64,000 nt of DNA from Castellaniella sp049671645 (GTDB lineage Bacteria > Pseudomonadota > Gammaproteobacteria > Burkholderiales > Burkholderiaceae_B): positions 62,001 through 126,000 of the forward strand of contig NZ_JBATVG010000015.1 in the NCBI RefSeq assembly GCF_049671645.1, written 5' to 3'. The notes under the pieces were generated by a model that did not search any database, had not been told where the DNA came from, and was given only the letters and a program-made list of their open reading frames with translations. Below, in pieces: positions 32,244-41,014 of this stretch (position 1 is its first letter; each line of letters starts with the position of its first letter). Both the position numbers and the translations under genes were made by a program.

Positions 32244-33287
32244 CTACTGGCTCAGGCCAGCGCGATCGACCAGTTCGCTGGCCTGCTTGCGGTGGCGGGC
32301 GATTTCCGTCAGCGGCAGGGCATCGATCCGCAACGGCCCGAAGCTTTCGACAGTCGGGTCCAGTTTCACGCCGGCCTTGACCGGATATTCGTAGTTGGCC
32401 TGCGCATACAGACTCTGGGCCTTGTCGGACACCAGGTATTCCAGCAACTGGACGGCTTGCTCGCGATGCGGCGCATGCCGCGCCACCGATGCGCCGGAGA
32501 TATTGACGTGGGTGCCTTGGGAGCCCTTGAACGTCGGCCGGATGACGCGGATCGCATCGCCCCAGCGGCGGGCGTCGGTATCCGGGGCGGCGTTTTTCAT
32601 GTGGCCGGCGTAGTAGGCGTTGGCAATGCCGATGTCGCAGATCCCGCCGAGGATGTCGCGCGCCACATCCCGGTCGCCGCCGGTCGCGGCGCGGCCCAGA
32701 TTGGCCTTCACGCCCCGCAGCCACTGCTCGGTCGCTGCCGCGCCGTCGTGAGCTATCATGGCGGCGATCAGCGCCGTGTTGTACGGATGCTGGCCGGAAC
32801 GGATGCAGACCTTGCCCTTCCACCGCGGATCGGCCAGGTCTTCATAGTTCAGCGTCCGGACATCCAGATCCTTGGCGACGTAGGCGACCCGGTCGCGCAG
32901 CGACAAGGTGAACCACTGGCCGTCCTCGCCCCGCAGATTGGCGGGGATGGCGGCTTCCAGGGGAGCGGACCGGACGGCTTGGGTCACGCCGCCGTCGACC
33001 AGATCCAGCAGATTGCCGATATCCACGGTCATGAGGACGTCGGCGGGCGACTGGGCGCCTTCGGTGCGCACCCGCTCCAGCAGGCCGTCCTTGATGAAGA
33101 CCGTATTGACCTTGATGCCCGTATCCTTGGAGAAGGCGGCCAACAGCGGCTCGACCAGCTTGGGCTCGCGCGTCGTGTAGAGGTTGACTTCAGACGCCAG
33201 GGCGGCGCCCCCGACCAGCAAGGGGAGAGCGGCGGCCCACAGGCCCAGCCGGCGGGCCAGGGAAAAAGAGCTGGAACGAGGTTTCAT
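32244..33287 (-). CDS. fbpA: Periplasmic ferric iron-binding protein
   Basis: FbpA binds Fe(III) in the periplasm and hands it to FbpB. The 347-residue protein has a signal peptide of about 31 residues (LLVGGAALAS), then EVNLYTTREPKLVEPLLAAF typical of the family, and the Tyr-Tyr iron-ligand motif in IANAYYAGHM. The start at 33287 excludes a longer frame that would run through the Fur box. It is the first gene of the operon and divergent from the ferredoxin-NADP reductase gene. Confidence 0.94.
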   Translation of the reverse strand: MKPRSSSFSLARRLGLWAAALPLLVGGAALASEVNLYTTREPKLVEPLLAAFSKDTGIKVNTVFIKDGLLERVRTEGAQSPADVLMTVDIGNLLDLVDGGVTQAVRSAPLEAAIPANLRGEDGQWFTLSLRDRVAYVAKDLDVRTLNYEDLADPRWKGKVCIRSGQHPYNTALIAAMIAHDGAAATEQWLRGVKANLGRAATGGDRDVARDILGGICDIGIANAYYAGHMKNAAPDTDARRWGDAIRVIRPTFKGSQGTHVNISGASVARHAPHREQAVQLLEYLVSDKAQSLYAQANYEYPVKAGVKLDPTVESFGPLRIDALPLTEIARHRKQASELVDRAGLSQ

Positions 33288-33329
33288 GGTCGCTGGATTC
33301 CGTAGATGAGAGAAAATTTGCGAATGAAT

Positions 33330-33348
33330 GATAATGATTATCAAAATT
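33330..33348 (-). promoter_or_regulatory. Fur box upstream of fbpA
   Basis: The 19 bases starting GATAATGATTATC match the Fur consensus at 15 of 19 positions. It lies 43 bases upstream of the fbpA start, so iron-dependent repression of fbpABC is expected. Confidence 0.85.
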
Positions 33349-33379
33349 AGCACGGAAAATTAGCATGTCAGCTAATTTT
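33343..33379. repeat. Triple AAAATTAGC site between fbpA and fpr
   Basis: AAAATTAGC occurs at 33343-33351 and 33356-33364 (13 bases apart), and its inverse GCTAATTTT at 33371-33379. The last two form a perfect 9-base inverted repeat with a 6-base spacer. The first copy overlaps the edge of the Fur box. No regulator is recognised for this motif. Confidence 0.6.
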
Positions 33380-33556
33380 AAGCAAGCGGGACGCGTTACA
33401 ATACGGGCCTGATCGGCCCCTATCGCCCGCGGGCGGCGCATGATCTTGCGCCACATCAAGAAAACTCTTGAACCCGCCGGGGGGCGTCTTTGCTTTTCAC
33501 GGCGCGCGCCGTACTATTTCCTTCATCTGATCACCGAATTTCAATCGACCTTCGTC

Positions 33557-34333
33557 ATGGCCGCCTTCATTTCCGAACAAGTCCTCAGCGTGCATCACTG
33601 GAACGACACCTTGTTTTCCTTCAAGACCACGCGCGACCCGGGCCTGCGTTTCCACAATGGCCATTTCGTGATGATCGGCCTCGAAGTCGAAGGCAAACCC
33701 CTGATGCGCGCCTACAGCATCGCCAGCGCCAATCACGAAGAAAACCTGGAATTCTTCAGCATCAAGGTCCCCAACGGCCCCCTGACTTCCCGCTTGCAGC
33801 ATCTGCAGCCGGGCGATGCGGTGCTGGTCAGCAAAAAACCGGTCGGCACCCTGGTCGTCGATGACTTGAAACCGGGACGCCATCTGTACCTGTTCGCCAC
33901 GGGCACCGGCCTGGCCCCGTTCATGAGCATCGTCAAGGACCCGGACGTCTATGATCGCTTCGACAAGATCATCCTGATGCACGGGGTGCGCTTCATCAGC
34001 GAACTGGCCTATGCGGATTACCTTGCCCGCGATCTGCCTCAGGATGAATTCCTGGGCGAACTGGTGCGCGACAAGCTGATCTATTACCCGACCGTCACGC
34101 GCGAGCCCTTTGCCCATCAGGGGCGCCTGACGACGCTGGTGGAGAACGGCCGGATCTTCCAGGACATCGGCCTGCCGCCCCTGGACCCGGCCGTCGACCG
34201 CGCCATGATCTGCGGCAGCCCGGCCATGCTGACGGACATCCGCGCCATGCTGGATGCCCGGGGCTTTGTCGTGTCCCCCGGAGTGGGCGAGGCGGGCGAC
34301 TACGTCTTTGAACGCGCCTTCGCCGAAAAATAA
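33557..34333 (+). CDS. fpr: Ferredoxin-NADP reductase
   Basis: This is an FAD enzyme exchanging electrons between NADPH and ferredoxin or flavodoxin, used in oxidative stress and iron-sulfur metabolism. The 258-residue protein matches bacterial subclass FNR: FAD-binding RAYSIASANHEENLEFFSIKV in two steps, FATGTGLAPFMSIV for NADP, and GSPAMLTDIRAML. The terminal VFERAFAEK ends with aromatic-containing tail typical of the subclass. The ATG at 33557 is preferred over an upstream in-frame start. It is divergent from fbpA. Confidence 0.93.
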   Translation: MAAFISEQVLSVHHWNDTLFSFKTTRDPGLRFHNGHFVMIGLEVEGKPLMRAYSIASANHEENLEFFSIKVPNGPLTSRLQHLQPGDAVLVSKKPVGTLVVDDLKPGRHLYLFATGTGLAPFMSIVKDPDVYDRFDKIILMHGVRFISELAYADYLARDLPQDEFLGELVRDKLIYYPTVTREPFAHQGRLTTLVENGRIFQDIGLPPLDPAVDRAMICGSPAMLTDIRAMLDARGFVVSPGVGEAGDYVFERAFAEK

Positions 34334-34403
34334 ACCGCCTTTTATTTTTTGCTATTGATCGGTAAACTCTGATAGTTGTGAAATTCATTCAGGGAAGTCC
34401 ATC

Positions 34404-34790
34404 ATGAGCAAGGAAATCGTTCACTCCGACTCGGCTCCGGCCGCCGTGGGTCCTTATTCCCAGGCCGTAGCCACGACGTCGAACCGGCTGGTCTTCCTGT
34501 CGGGGCAGATCGGCCTGGAACCCGGCACGGGCGAACTGGTATCGGAAAATTTCGAAGGGCAGGTGCGCCAGTCCTTCGCCAATATGCAGGCTGTCATCGA
34601 GGCGGCCGGCGGCTCATTGGACAATATCGTCAAATTGACGCTGTTCCTGACGGACCTCAGCAAGTTCGCCAGCGCCAACGCCATCATGGCGGAAATCATT
34701 CCCCAACCTTATCCGGCCCGTTCCACCATCGGCGTCGCCAGCCTGCCCAAGGGCGCCCAGTTCGAGGTCGAAGCCGTCCTGGCGCTCTGA
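34404..34790 (+). CDS. ridA: RidA family enamine/imine deaminase
   Basis: RidA hydrolyses reactive 2-aminoacrylate-type enamines released by PLP enzymes. The 128-residue protein has the full YjgF pattern: AAVGPYSQAV, FLSGQIGLEP, VKLTLFLTDLSKFASANAIM and PARSTIGVASLPKGAQFEVE, with the conserved Arg. It is directly followed by recG (14 bases). Confidence 0.95.
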   Translation: MSKEIVHSDSAPAAVGPYSQAVATTSNRLVFLSGQIGLEPGTGELVSENFEGQVRQSFANMQAVIEAAGGSLDNIVKLTLFLTDLSKFASANAIMAEIIPQPYPARSTIGVASLPKGAQFEVEAVLAL

Positions 34791-34804
34791 TCGCGCCGCC
34801 TCCG

Positions 34805-36880
34805 ATGGCCCCAAGACCCTCGGCGGGCGCCGCTCGCGCGTCCGGACGTCCAGGCAAGCCGGCCGCCGGCAGCCAGCAGGCGCGTCTGTTCGAGCGCCTG
34901 GGTTTGCGCACTCCGGCGGATTTCATCGTGCATCTGCCGCTGCGCTACGAAGACGAAACCCGCGTCACGCCCGTGGCGCAGGCCCGGCCGGGGGCGCATG
35001 CCCTGTTCGAAGGCGACATCATCGACAGCGACATCCGGCTGCGTCCGCGCCGCGAGCTTCAGGCCACGCTGTCGGACGACACAGGGCGCATGCAACTGCG
35101 CTGGCTGCACGTCTATCCCGGCCAGCAGGCACGCCTGAAGCCGGGGCGCCGGGTGCGCATCCGGGGGGAAGTCCGCATGGGCTATCAAGGCCTGGAAATG
35201 GTCCACCCCCTGGTATCCGAGCCCGGCATGCCGCTGCCGGATACCCTGACGCCGGTCTATCCCACGACCCAGGGCCTGTCGCAGGCCAGCCTGCGCAAGG
35301 CGATCGCCCAGGCGCTGGATCAGGCCGATTTGCGCGATACTCTGCCCGATGCCGTGCGCCAGTCCTATGGCCTGGCGGATTTCGAAACGTCGCTGCGGCT
35401 GCTGCACCACCCCGGCCCGGACATTTCCCTGGACTCCTTGGCCGAACATGAACATCCGGCCTGGCGGCGCATCAAATTCGACGAATTGCTGGCCCAGCAG
35501 CTGGCCCTGGCCGACGCCCGGGCCAGCCGCCGCGCGCAGCACAGCCTGCCCCTGCGCGGGGACGGGCAGCTGGGTCGGCTGCTGCTCGCGGCCTTGCCCT
35601 TCAGCCCCACCGCCGCCCAGAACCGCGCCATGGCCGACATCCAGGCGGATCTGCGCTGCGCCCATCCCATGCATCGCCTGCTGCAAGGCGACGTAGGCAG
35701 CGGCAAGACCCTGGTCGCGGCCTGGGCCGCCGCGCAGGCGATCGATGCCGGCGCTCAGGTGGCCGTCATGGCGCCGACGGAAATCCTGGCGGAACAGCTC
35801 TGGCGCAAATTTTCCGAGTGGTTCGAACCCCTGGGGGTGTCGATCGCCTGGTTGACGGGGGCGTTGCCGGCCGCCCGGCGTCGCCAGGCGCTGCAGGACA
35901 TCGCTTCGGGCCAGGCGCGGCTGGCCGTGGGCACCCAGGCGCTGATCCAGGACAAGGTCCAGTTCCAGGCCCTGGGGCTGGTGATCAGCGATGAACAGCA
36001 CCGCTTCGGCGTCGGCCAGCGGCTGGCCCTGAGCCGCAAGGGAGACCAGGCGACGCACGTCCCTCATCAGCTCAGCATGAGCGCCACACCGATCCCGCGC
36101 ACGCTGGCCATGGCCTTTTTCGCCGACATGGACGTCTCCGTGCTGGATGAGCTGCCGCCGGGGCGCACCCCCGTGCGCACCCGCCTGTTCTCCGATCAGC
36201 GCCGCGATGAAGTGCTGATGCGCGCGGCCGCCGCCGTGCGCGAAGGGCAGCAGGCCTACTGGGTCTGCCCGCTGGTCGAGGAAAGCGAGGCCCTGCAGCT
36301 GCAGACGGCCGTCGACACCTGGGAGCACCTGCGGGCCGAACTGCCGGATCTGCGCATCGGCTTGATGCACGGACGGTTGGCCGCCCAGGAGAAAACCGAC
36401 ACCATGGCGGCCTTTCGCCGCAACGAGCTGGACCTGCTGGTCAGCACCACCGTCATCGAAGTCGGGGTGGACGTGCCCAATGCCAGCCTGATGATCATCG
36501 AGCATGCCGAGCGCTTCGGGCTGGCGCAGCTGCATCAGCTGCGCGGCCGGGTGGGGCGCGGCGCCCGCGAATCCACCTGCGTGCTGCTGTACCAGCCGCC
36601 GCTGTCGGCCCTGGCCCGCGAGCGCCTGCGGGCCTTGTACGAAACCACGGACGGCTTCGAGATCGCGCAGCGGGATCTGGCCCAGCGCGGGCCGGGCGAG
36701 TTGCTGGGCGTGCGTCAATCCGGCCAGGCGCTGCTGCGCTTCGCGGATCTGAACGCGGACGAAGACCTGCTGGAACAGGCGCGGGCGGCGGCCAACTGGC
36801 TGTCCGCGGATTTCCCGGATCACGCCCGGGCGCACCAGCAGCGCTGGATGGCCGGCGCCATTCAATATCTGCGCAGTTAG
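34805..36880 (+). CDS. recG: ATP-dependent DNA helicase RecG
   Basis: RecG reverses stalled forks and processes branched DNA. The 691-residue protein has an N-terminal wedge/OB region (LPLRYEDETRVTPVAQARPG), Walker A RLLQGDVGSGKTLVA, DEQH-like motif ISDEQHRFGVGQR, MSATPIPRTLAM, and the RecG C-terminal elements VIEVGVDVPNASLMIIEHAE and QLHQLRGRVGRG. Full length. It precedes oxyR by 23 bases. Confidence 0.97.
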   Translation: MAPRPSAGAARASGRPGKPAAGSQQARLFERLGLRTPADFIVHLPLRYEDETRVTPVAQARPGAHALFEGDIIDSDIRLRPRRELQATLSDDTGRMQLRWLHVYPGQQARLKPGRRVRIRGEVRMGYQGLEMVHPLVSEPGMPLPDTLTPVYPTTQGLSQASLRKAIAQALDQADLRDTLPDAVRQSYGLADFETSLRLLHHPGPDISLDSLAEHEHPAWRRIKFDELLAQQLALADARASRRAQHSLPLRGDGQLGRLLLAALPFSPTAAQNRAMADIQADLRCAHPMHRLLQGDVGSGKTLVAAWAAAQAIDAGAQVAVMAPTEILAEQLWRKFSEWFEPLGVSIAWLTGALPAARRRQALQDIASGQARLAVGTQALIQDKVQFQALGLVISDEQHRFGVGQRLALSRKGDQATHVPHQLSMSATPIPRTLAMAFFADMDVSVLDELPPGRTPVRTRLFSDQRRDEVLMRAAAAVREGQQAYWVCPLVEESEALQLQTAVDTWEHLRAELPDLRIGLMHGRLAAQEKTDTMAAFRRNELDLLVSTTVIEVGVDVPNASLMIIEHAERFGLAQLHQLRGRVGRGARESTCVLLYQPPLSALARERLRALYETTDGFEIAQRDLAQRGPGELLGVRQSGQALLRFADLNADEDLLEQARAAANWLSADFPDHARAHQQRWMAGAIQYLRS

Positions 36881-36903
36881 ACCAAGAATACCAAGGGGAT
36901 CTG

Positions 36904-37860
36904 ATGACTTTGACCGAATTGAAGTACATCGTCGCGGTGGCGCGGGAACGCCATTTCGGCCGGGCCGCCGAAGCCTGCTTCGTCAGCCAGCCTACGCTGT
37001 CCGTGGCGATCCGCAAGCTGGAAGAAGAGCTGGGGGTGGTGCTGTTCGAGCGGGGCGGGGCCGAAGTCGGCATCACGCCCATCGGATTGCGGGTGGTGAC
37101 GCAGGCGCAGAAAGTGCTGGAAGAGGGCGCCAACCTGCGCGAGATCGCCCGACAGGGCCATGACCCGCTGGAGGGGCCGCTGAGAGTCGGCGTCATCTAT
37201 ACGATCGGCCCGTATCTGCTGCCGCACCTGGTGCCCGAACAGATCCGTCGAACGCCCCAGATGCCGCTGCTGCTGCAGGAAAACTACACGACGCGCCTGC
37301 TGGAGCTGCTGCGCCAGGGCGAGATCGATTGCGCCATTGTCGCCTTGCCCTTGCCGGAAACGGGCCTGGCGCAGTGCGCCCTGTACGACGAGCCTTTCTA
37401 TGTGGCTCTGCCGCACGATCACCTCTGGGCGCGCGAAAAACACATCGCCTCGCAACGCCTGAAAGAAGAAACCATGTTGCTGCTGGGGGCCGGGCACTGT
37501 TTTCGCGATCAGGTGCTGGAGGTCTGTCCGGAGCTGTCCCGCTACTCGGCGTCCAGCGAAGGCATCCAGCGCACGTTCGAGGGCTCGTCCCTGGAAACCA
37601 TCCGGCATATGGTGGCTGCCGGCATCGGCATCACCGTGATGCCCGCCAGCGCCCTGGGCATGCAGGGGGCCGAAAGCAAATTGCTGCGCTTCATTCCTTT
37701 TGCCCCGCCCGCGCCGGACCGGCGAGTCGTCCTGGTCTGGCGCAAGAGCTTTCCCAGGCTGGCCGCCATCGAGGCATTGGCGCAGGCCGTGCGGGGCAGC
37801 GGCATGCCCGGCGTCACGATGCTGGAGGAGCCCATCGCCGCCGCCATGACCGCCGATTGA
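36904..37860 (+). CDS. oxyR: OxyR peroxide-sensing LysR regulator
   Basis: OxyR activates peroxide defence genes when its cysteines form a disulfide. The 318-residue protein has an N-terminal LysR helix-turn-helix (FGRAAEACFVSQPTLSVAIR) and the redox pair Cys199 and Cys208 in GAGHCFRDQVLEVC, at the same residue numbers as in E. coli. The neighbouring dps gene downstream is a classic OxyR target. Confidence 0.96.
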   Translation: MTLTELKYIVAVARERHFGRAAEACFVSQPTLSVAIRKLEEELGVVLFERGGAEVGITPIGLRVVTQAQKVLEEGANLREIARQGHDPLEGPLRVGVIYTIGPYLLPHLVPEQIRRTPQMPLLLQENYTTRLLELLRQGEIDCAIVALPLPETGLAQCALYDEPFYVALPHDHLWAREKHIASQRLKEETMLLLGAGHCFRDQVLEVCPELSRYSASSEGIQRTFEGSSLETIRHMVAAGIGITVMPASALGMQGAESKLLRFIPFAPPAPDRRVVLVWRKSFPRLAAIEALAQAVRGSGMPGVTMLEEPIAAAMTAD

Positions 37861-37957
37861 CACTGCGCAAGACCCGGGTTCCCTGAGGGAGCCCGAGGTG
37901 TCTGACGGCCTGTCGGCCGTGCTATGCTGGAACGGTCTTGTCTTAACGGAGCATTTC

Positions 37958-38482
37958 ATGGCAAAAGCCGTCAAAAAGACCTCTTCCCCCAAAGCCCAGA
38001 CGATCTCTTCCGGTCTGCCGATCGATATCGGCATTTCCGACAAGGACCGCGCCAGCGTTGCGGCCGAGCTCGCACATACCCTGGCTGATACGTACACGCT
38101 GTACCTGATGACGCACAACTTCCACTGGAATGTGACCGGCCCCATGTTCAGCACCCTGCATCAGCTGTTCATGACGCAGTACACGGAAACCTGGCAGGCC
38201 CTGGATGCCATTGCCGAACGCATCCGCGCCCTGGGTCACTATGCGCCCGGCACCTACGCCGAATACGCCCGTCTCAGCTCCATCCAGGAGCCCGCTTCGG
38301 TGCCCTCGGCGGAAGACATGCTGCGCCTGCTGGTGGCCGGCAACGAAGCCGTCGCCAAGACCGCCCGCAAGGCTTTCAAGCGCGCCGATGCGGTCAACGA
38401 TCAGCCGACCGCCGATCTGCTGACCCAGCGCCTGGATATCCACGAAAAGAACGCCTGGATGTTGCGCAGTCTGCTGGCCTGA
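37958..38482 (+). CDS. dps: Dps/ferritin-like DNA protection protein
   Basis: Dps stores iron using peroxide and shields DNA. The 174-residue protein has a Lys-rich N-terminal tail, the ferroxidase motif LYLMTHNFHWNVTGPMF, then ETWQALDAIAERIRALG with metal-binding Asp and Glu residues. The ATG at 37958 follows GGAGCA and leaves out an upstream in-frame extension. It lies 97 bases after oxyR; a TATGCT -10-like element is in the gap, so it may have its own promoter. Confidence 0.94.
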   Translation: MAKAVKKTSSPKAQTISSGLPIDIGISDKDRASVAAELAHTLADTYTLYLMTHNFHWNVTGPMFSTLHQLFMTQYTETWQALDAIAERIRALGHYAPGTYAEYARLSSIQEPASVPSAEDMLRLLVAGNEAVAKTARKAFKRADAVNDQPTADLLTQRLDIHEKNAWMLRSLLA

Positions 38483-38541
38483 TGGCCTCGATCCTGCCGG
38501 CGCGCACGTGCCGGCAGGCCCGCCGGCACTGGAATATCGGG

Positions 38542-38585
38542 AAAACCCCCGTATGCGGCATGATCCGCCCTGCGGGGGTTTCGTG
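38542..38585 (+). terminator. Terminator after dps
   Basis: AAAACCCCCG (38542-38551) pairs with CGGGGGTTT (38573-38581); an inner GCGG/CCGC stem lengthens it. A T-rich stretch follows. Confidence 0.75.
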
Positions 38586-38616
38586 TATTCTTTCTGGGTC
38601 TTTTACAGGAGGTTGT

Positions 38617-39738
38617 ATGAACATTCGCTTGACGCCGATGGTCGCTGCTCTGGGGCTGGCTGCCGGCATAATGATGTCTTCCGCGGCGAACGCTGACACG
38701 ATCAAGATCGCCATTGCGGGGCCCTATACCGGGGCGCTGACGCAGTACGGCGATATGGTCAAAGAAGGCGTGGACACGGCAATCGAAACCATCAACGCCA
38801 ATGGCGGCGTGCTGGGCAAAAAACTCGAAGCCGTGGTGATGGACGATGCCTGCGAACCCAAACAGGGTCCGGTCGTCGCCAATCGCGTCGTCAATGAAAA
38901 GATCCACTATGTGGTCGGGCACGTCTGCTCGGGCGCCACGATTGCCGCGGCTCCGGTCTACAACAACGAAGGCGTCGTGATGGTGTCCCCGTCCGCGACT
39001 TCGCCCGCCGTGACCGACGGCAAGAACTACGACATGATCTTCCGCACCATCGGCCGCGATGACCAGCAAGGTCCCGCCGCCGCCGAATTCATCGTGCAAA
39101 AGATCAAGCCGAAGGCCGTTGCCGTGCTGCACGACAAACAGTCGTACGGTCAGGGCATCGCCACTGCCGTGAAGAACGACCTGGAAAAGGCCGGTGTCAA
39201 GGTCGTGCTGTTCGAAGGCATCAATGCCGGTGACAGCGATTACTCCGCCGTGATCACCAAACTGAAATCCTCGGGCGCCGACTTCGTCTATTACGGCGGC
39301 TACCACCCCGAAATGGGCCTGCTGCTGCGCCAGGGCGCCGAACAGGGCCTGCAGGCCAAGTTCATGGGCCCGGAAGGCGTGGGCAATCCTGACATCAACG
39401 CCATCGCCGGCCCGGCCGTCGAAGGCATGCTGGTGACGCTGCCGGCCGACTTCACGACCGATCCCGCCAACGCATCGGTGGTCAAGGCCTTCAAGGACAA
39501 GGGCCGCAACGCAGGCGGCGCGTTCCAGCTGACCGCCTATTCCGCTCTGGAAGCCATTGCCGCAGGCATCAAGGGCGTGGGCAAGGATGATCCGACCAAG
39601 GTCGCCGCCTGGCTGCATGCCAATTCGGTCAAGACCCCGATCGGCAACATCGCCTGGAACAAGCAGGGCGACCTGAAGTCCTTCAAGTTCGACGTGTTCA
39701 CGTGGCACGCGGACGGCTCCAAGACGGTCTTCAAATAA
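38617..39738 (+). CDS. livK: Branched-chain amino acid ABC binding protein (orphan)
   Basis: This is a periplasmic Leu/Ile/Val-type binding protein. The 373-residue product has a signal peptide (about 26 residues, ending SSAANA), then DTIKIAIAGPYTGALTQYGD, DDACEPKQ, HVCSGATIAAAPVY and a type I periplasmic fold. An AGGAGG site precedes the ATG at 38617. It stands alone between terminators and is about 6.7 kb from the livKHMGF operon, whose LivK is a close paralogue. It probably uses that permease with a different ligand preference. Confidence 0.9.
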   Translation: MNIRLTPMVAALGLAAGIMMSSAANADTIKIAIAGPYTGALTQYGDMVKEGVDTAIETINANGGVLGKKLEAVVMDDACEPKQGPVVANRVVNEKIHYVVGHVCSGATIAAAPVYNNEGVVMVSPSATSPAVTDGKNYDMIFRTIGRDDQQGPAAAEFIVQKIKPKAVAVLHDKQSYGQGIATAVKNDLEKAGVKVVLFEGINAGDSDYSAVITKLKSSGADFVYYGGYHPEMGLLLRQGAEQGLQAKFMGPEGVGNPDINAIAGPAVEGMLVTLPADFTTDPANASVVKAFKDKGRNAGGAFQLTAYSALEAIAAGIKGVGKDDPTKVAAWLHANSVKTPIGNIAWNKQGDLKSFKFDVFTWHADGSKTVFK

Positions 39739-39758
39739 ACCTGTCTGACCGCACGGCA

Positions 39759-39787
39759 AACGGGATCCCGATCGGGATCCCGTTTTT
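39759..39787 (+). terminator. Terminator after orphan livK
   Basis: The perfect stem AACGGGATCCCG/CGGGATCCCGTT with a 2-base loop is followed by TTTTT. A strong rho-independent terminator. Confidence 0.9.
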
Positions 39788-39924
39788 CTTTGCCGAAGCG
39801 CGCGCCCGGTGGCTTTCGGTGTCGGTGATGACCGAGCCTGCCCTGAGGCGCAATCGAAGCAGAAATCCGCTCGTGGCAATGAGCGCCGACCGTCATGCGC
39901 CGTCCGGATTCACCGAACGGCGCG

Positions 39925-41001
39925 CTAGGCCTCGATCCGCCGGCCGGTGTCCGCGTCGAACCAATGGGCCGGATGCCGGCCGTCGGGCCCCAGGGTGATG
40001 GCGTCGCCATGGGTCAGGGGGTGATCGCGGGTTTCCGTCACGGCGCAGCGCAGGATCAGGGGCTGGTCCCCCCAGCGGGCGTGAATCAACTGCTCCGACC
40101 CCAGGATTTCGACCGTTTCCACCTGCCCCTGCAGGCCCGGAGCGCCCAGGCGCAGGTGTTCTGGGCGCAAGCCCAGGATCAATTGGGACCCGTTGGCGGA
40201 GCCGGGGGCCTGCACGGGCAGCGCCTGACCGTCCGGTCCCCGCACGCAGCCCTGGGCATCCGCGTCCACCCGCAGCAGGTTCATGGGAGGCGAACCGATG
40301 AAGCTGGCGACAAAGGTCGTGGCAGGGCGCTCGAAGACCTCGGCGGGCGTGCCGATCTGTTCGGGAATGCCCTGGTTCATGACGATCATGCGGTGGGCCA
40401 AGGTCATGGCTTCGACCTGGTCGTGGGTCACGTACAGGCTGGTGGTTTTCAGCCGCTGGTGCAGCTTCTGGATTTCCAGCCGCATCTGCACGCGCAGCTT
40501 CGCATCCAGATTCGACAAGGGTTCGTCGAACAGGAAGACGGAAGGCTCGCGCACGATGGCGCGACCCATGGCGACGCGCTGGCGCTGACCGCCGGACAAT
40601 TGGCGGGGCCGGCGGTCCAGCAGGTGCTCCAGTTCCAGGATGCGGGCCGCATCCTGGACCCGGCGCTGGATCTCGGCCTTGTCCATGCGGCGGATCTTCA
40701 GGCCATAGGCCATGTTGTCGAAGACGCTCATGTGGGGGTAGAGCGCGTAATTCTGGAACACCATGGCGATATTGCGTTCGGCGGGCTCCAGCGTATTCAC
40801 GACCCGGTCGCCGATGGCGATGTCCCCGTCCGTGACGGACTCCAGTCCGGCGACCATGCGCATCAGGGTGGATTTGCCGCAGCCCGACGGACCGACGATG
40901 ACCACGAATTCCCCATCCTGGACTTCCATGTCGATGCCGTGGATGACCGCGACTCCGCCTGGATAGGTCTTGCGCACATTGCGAAAACTCAAGGTTGCCA
41001 T
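39925..41001 (-). CDS. ugpC: Glycerol-3-phosphate ABC transporter ATPase
   Basis: UgpC energises sn-glycerol-3-phosphate uptake. The 358-residue protein has Walker A GPSGCGKST, Q-loop MVFQNYALYPHMSV, signature LSGGQRQRVAMGRAI, Walker B LFDEPLSNLDAKLR, H-loop YVTHDQVEAM and a C-terminal TOBE/regulatory domain (LGLRPEHLRL). It is the last gene of the minus-strand ugpBAEC operon. No ugpQ phosphodiesterase follows. Confidence 0.93.
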   Translation of the reverse strand: MATLSFRNVRKTYPGGVAVIHGIDMEVQDGEFVVIVGPSGCGKSTLMRMVAGLESVTDGDIAIGDRVVNTLEPAERNIAMVFQNYALYPHMSVFDNMAYGLKIRRMDKAEIQRRVQDAARILELEHLLDRRPRQLSGGQRQRVAMGRAIVREPSVFLFDEPLSNLDAKLRVQMRLEIQKLHQRLKTTSLYVTHDQVEAMTLAHRMIVMNQGIPEQIGTPAEVFERPATTFVASFIGSPPMNLLRVDADAQGCVRGPDGQALPVQAPGSANGSQLILGLRPEHLRLGAPGLQGQVETVEILGSEQLIHARWGDQPLILRCAVTETRDHPLTHGDAITLGPDGRHPAHWFDADTGRRIEA

Positions 41002-41014
41002 GTAAACGTTTATC

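Noticed and set aside
31398..33305. 635-codon plus-strand open frame over fbpA and fbpB
   Set aside because: Antisense to two well-recognised transporter genes and of low-complexity composition typical of GC-rich shadows.
34709..36865. 718-codon open frame on the minus strand over recG
   Set aside because: It is antisense to a complete RecG with clear helicase motifs. Long antisense frames are expected in GC-rich DNA, and the translated product is a Gln/Arg/His-rich string with no family.
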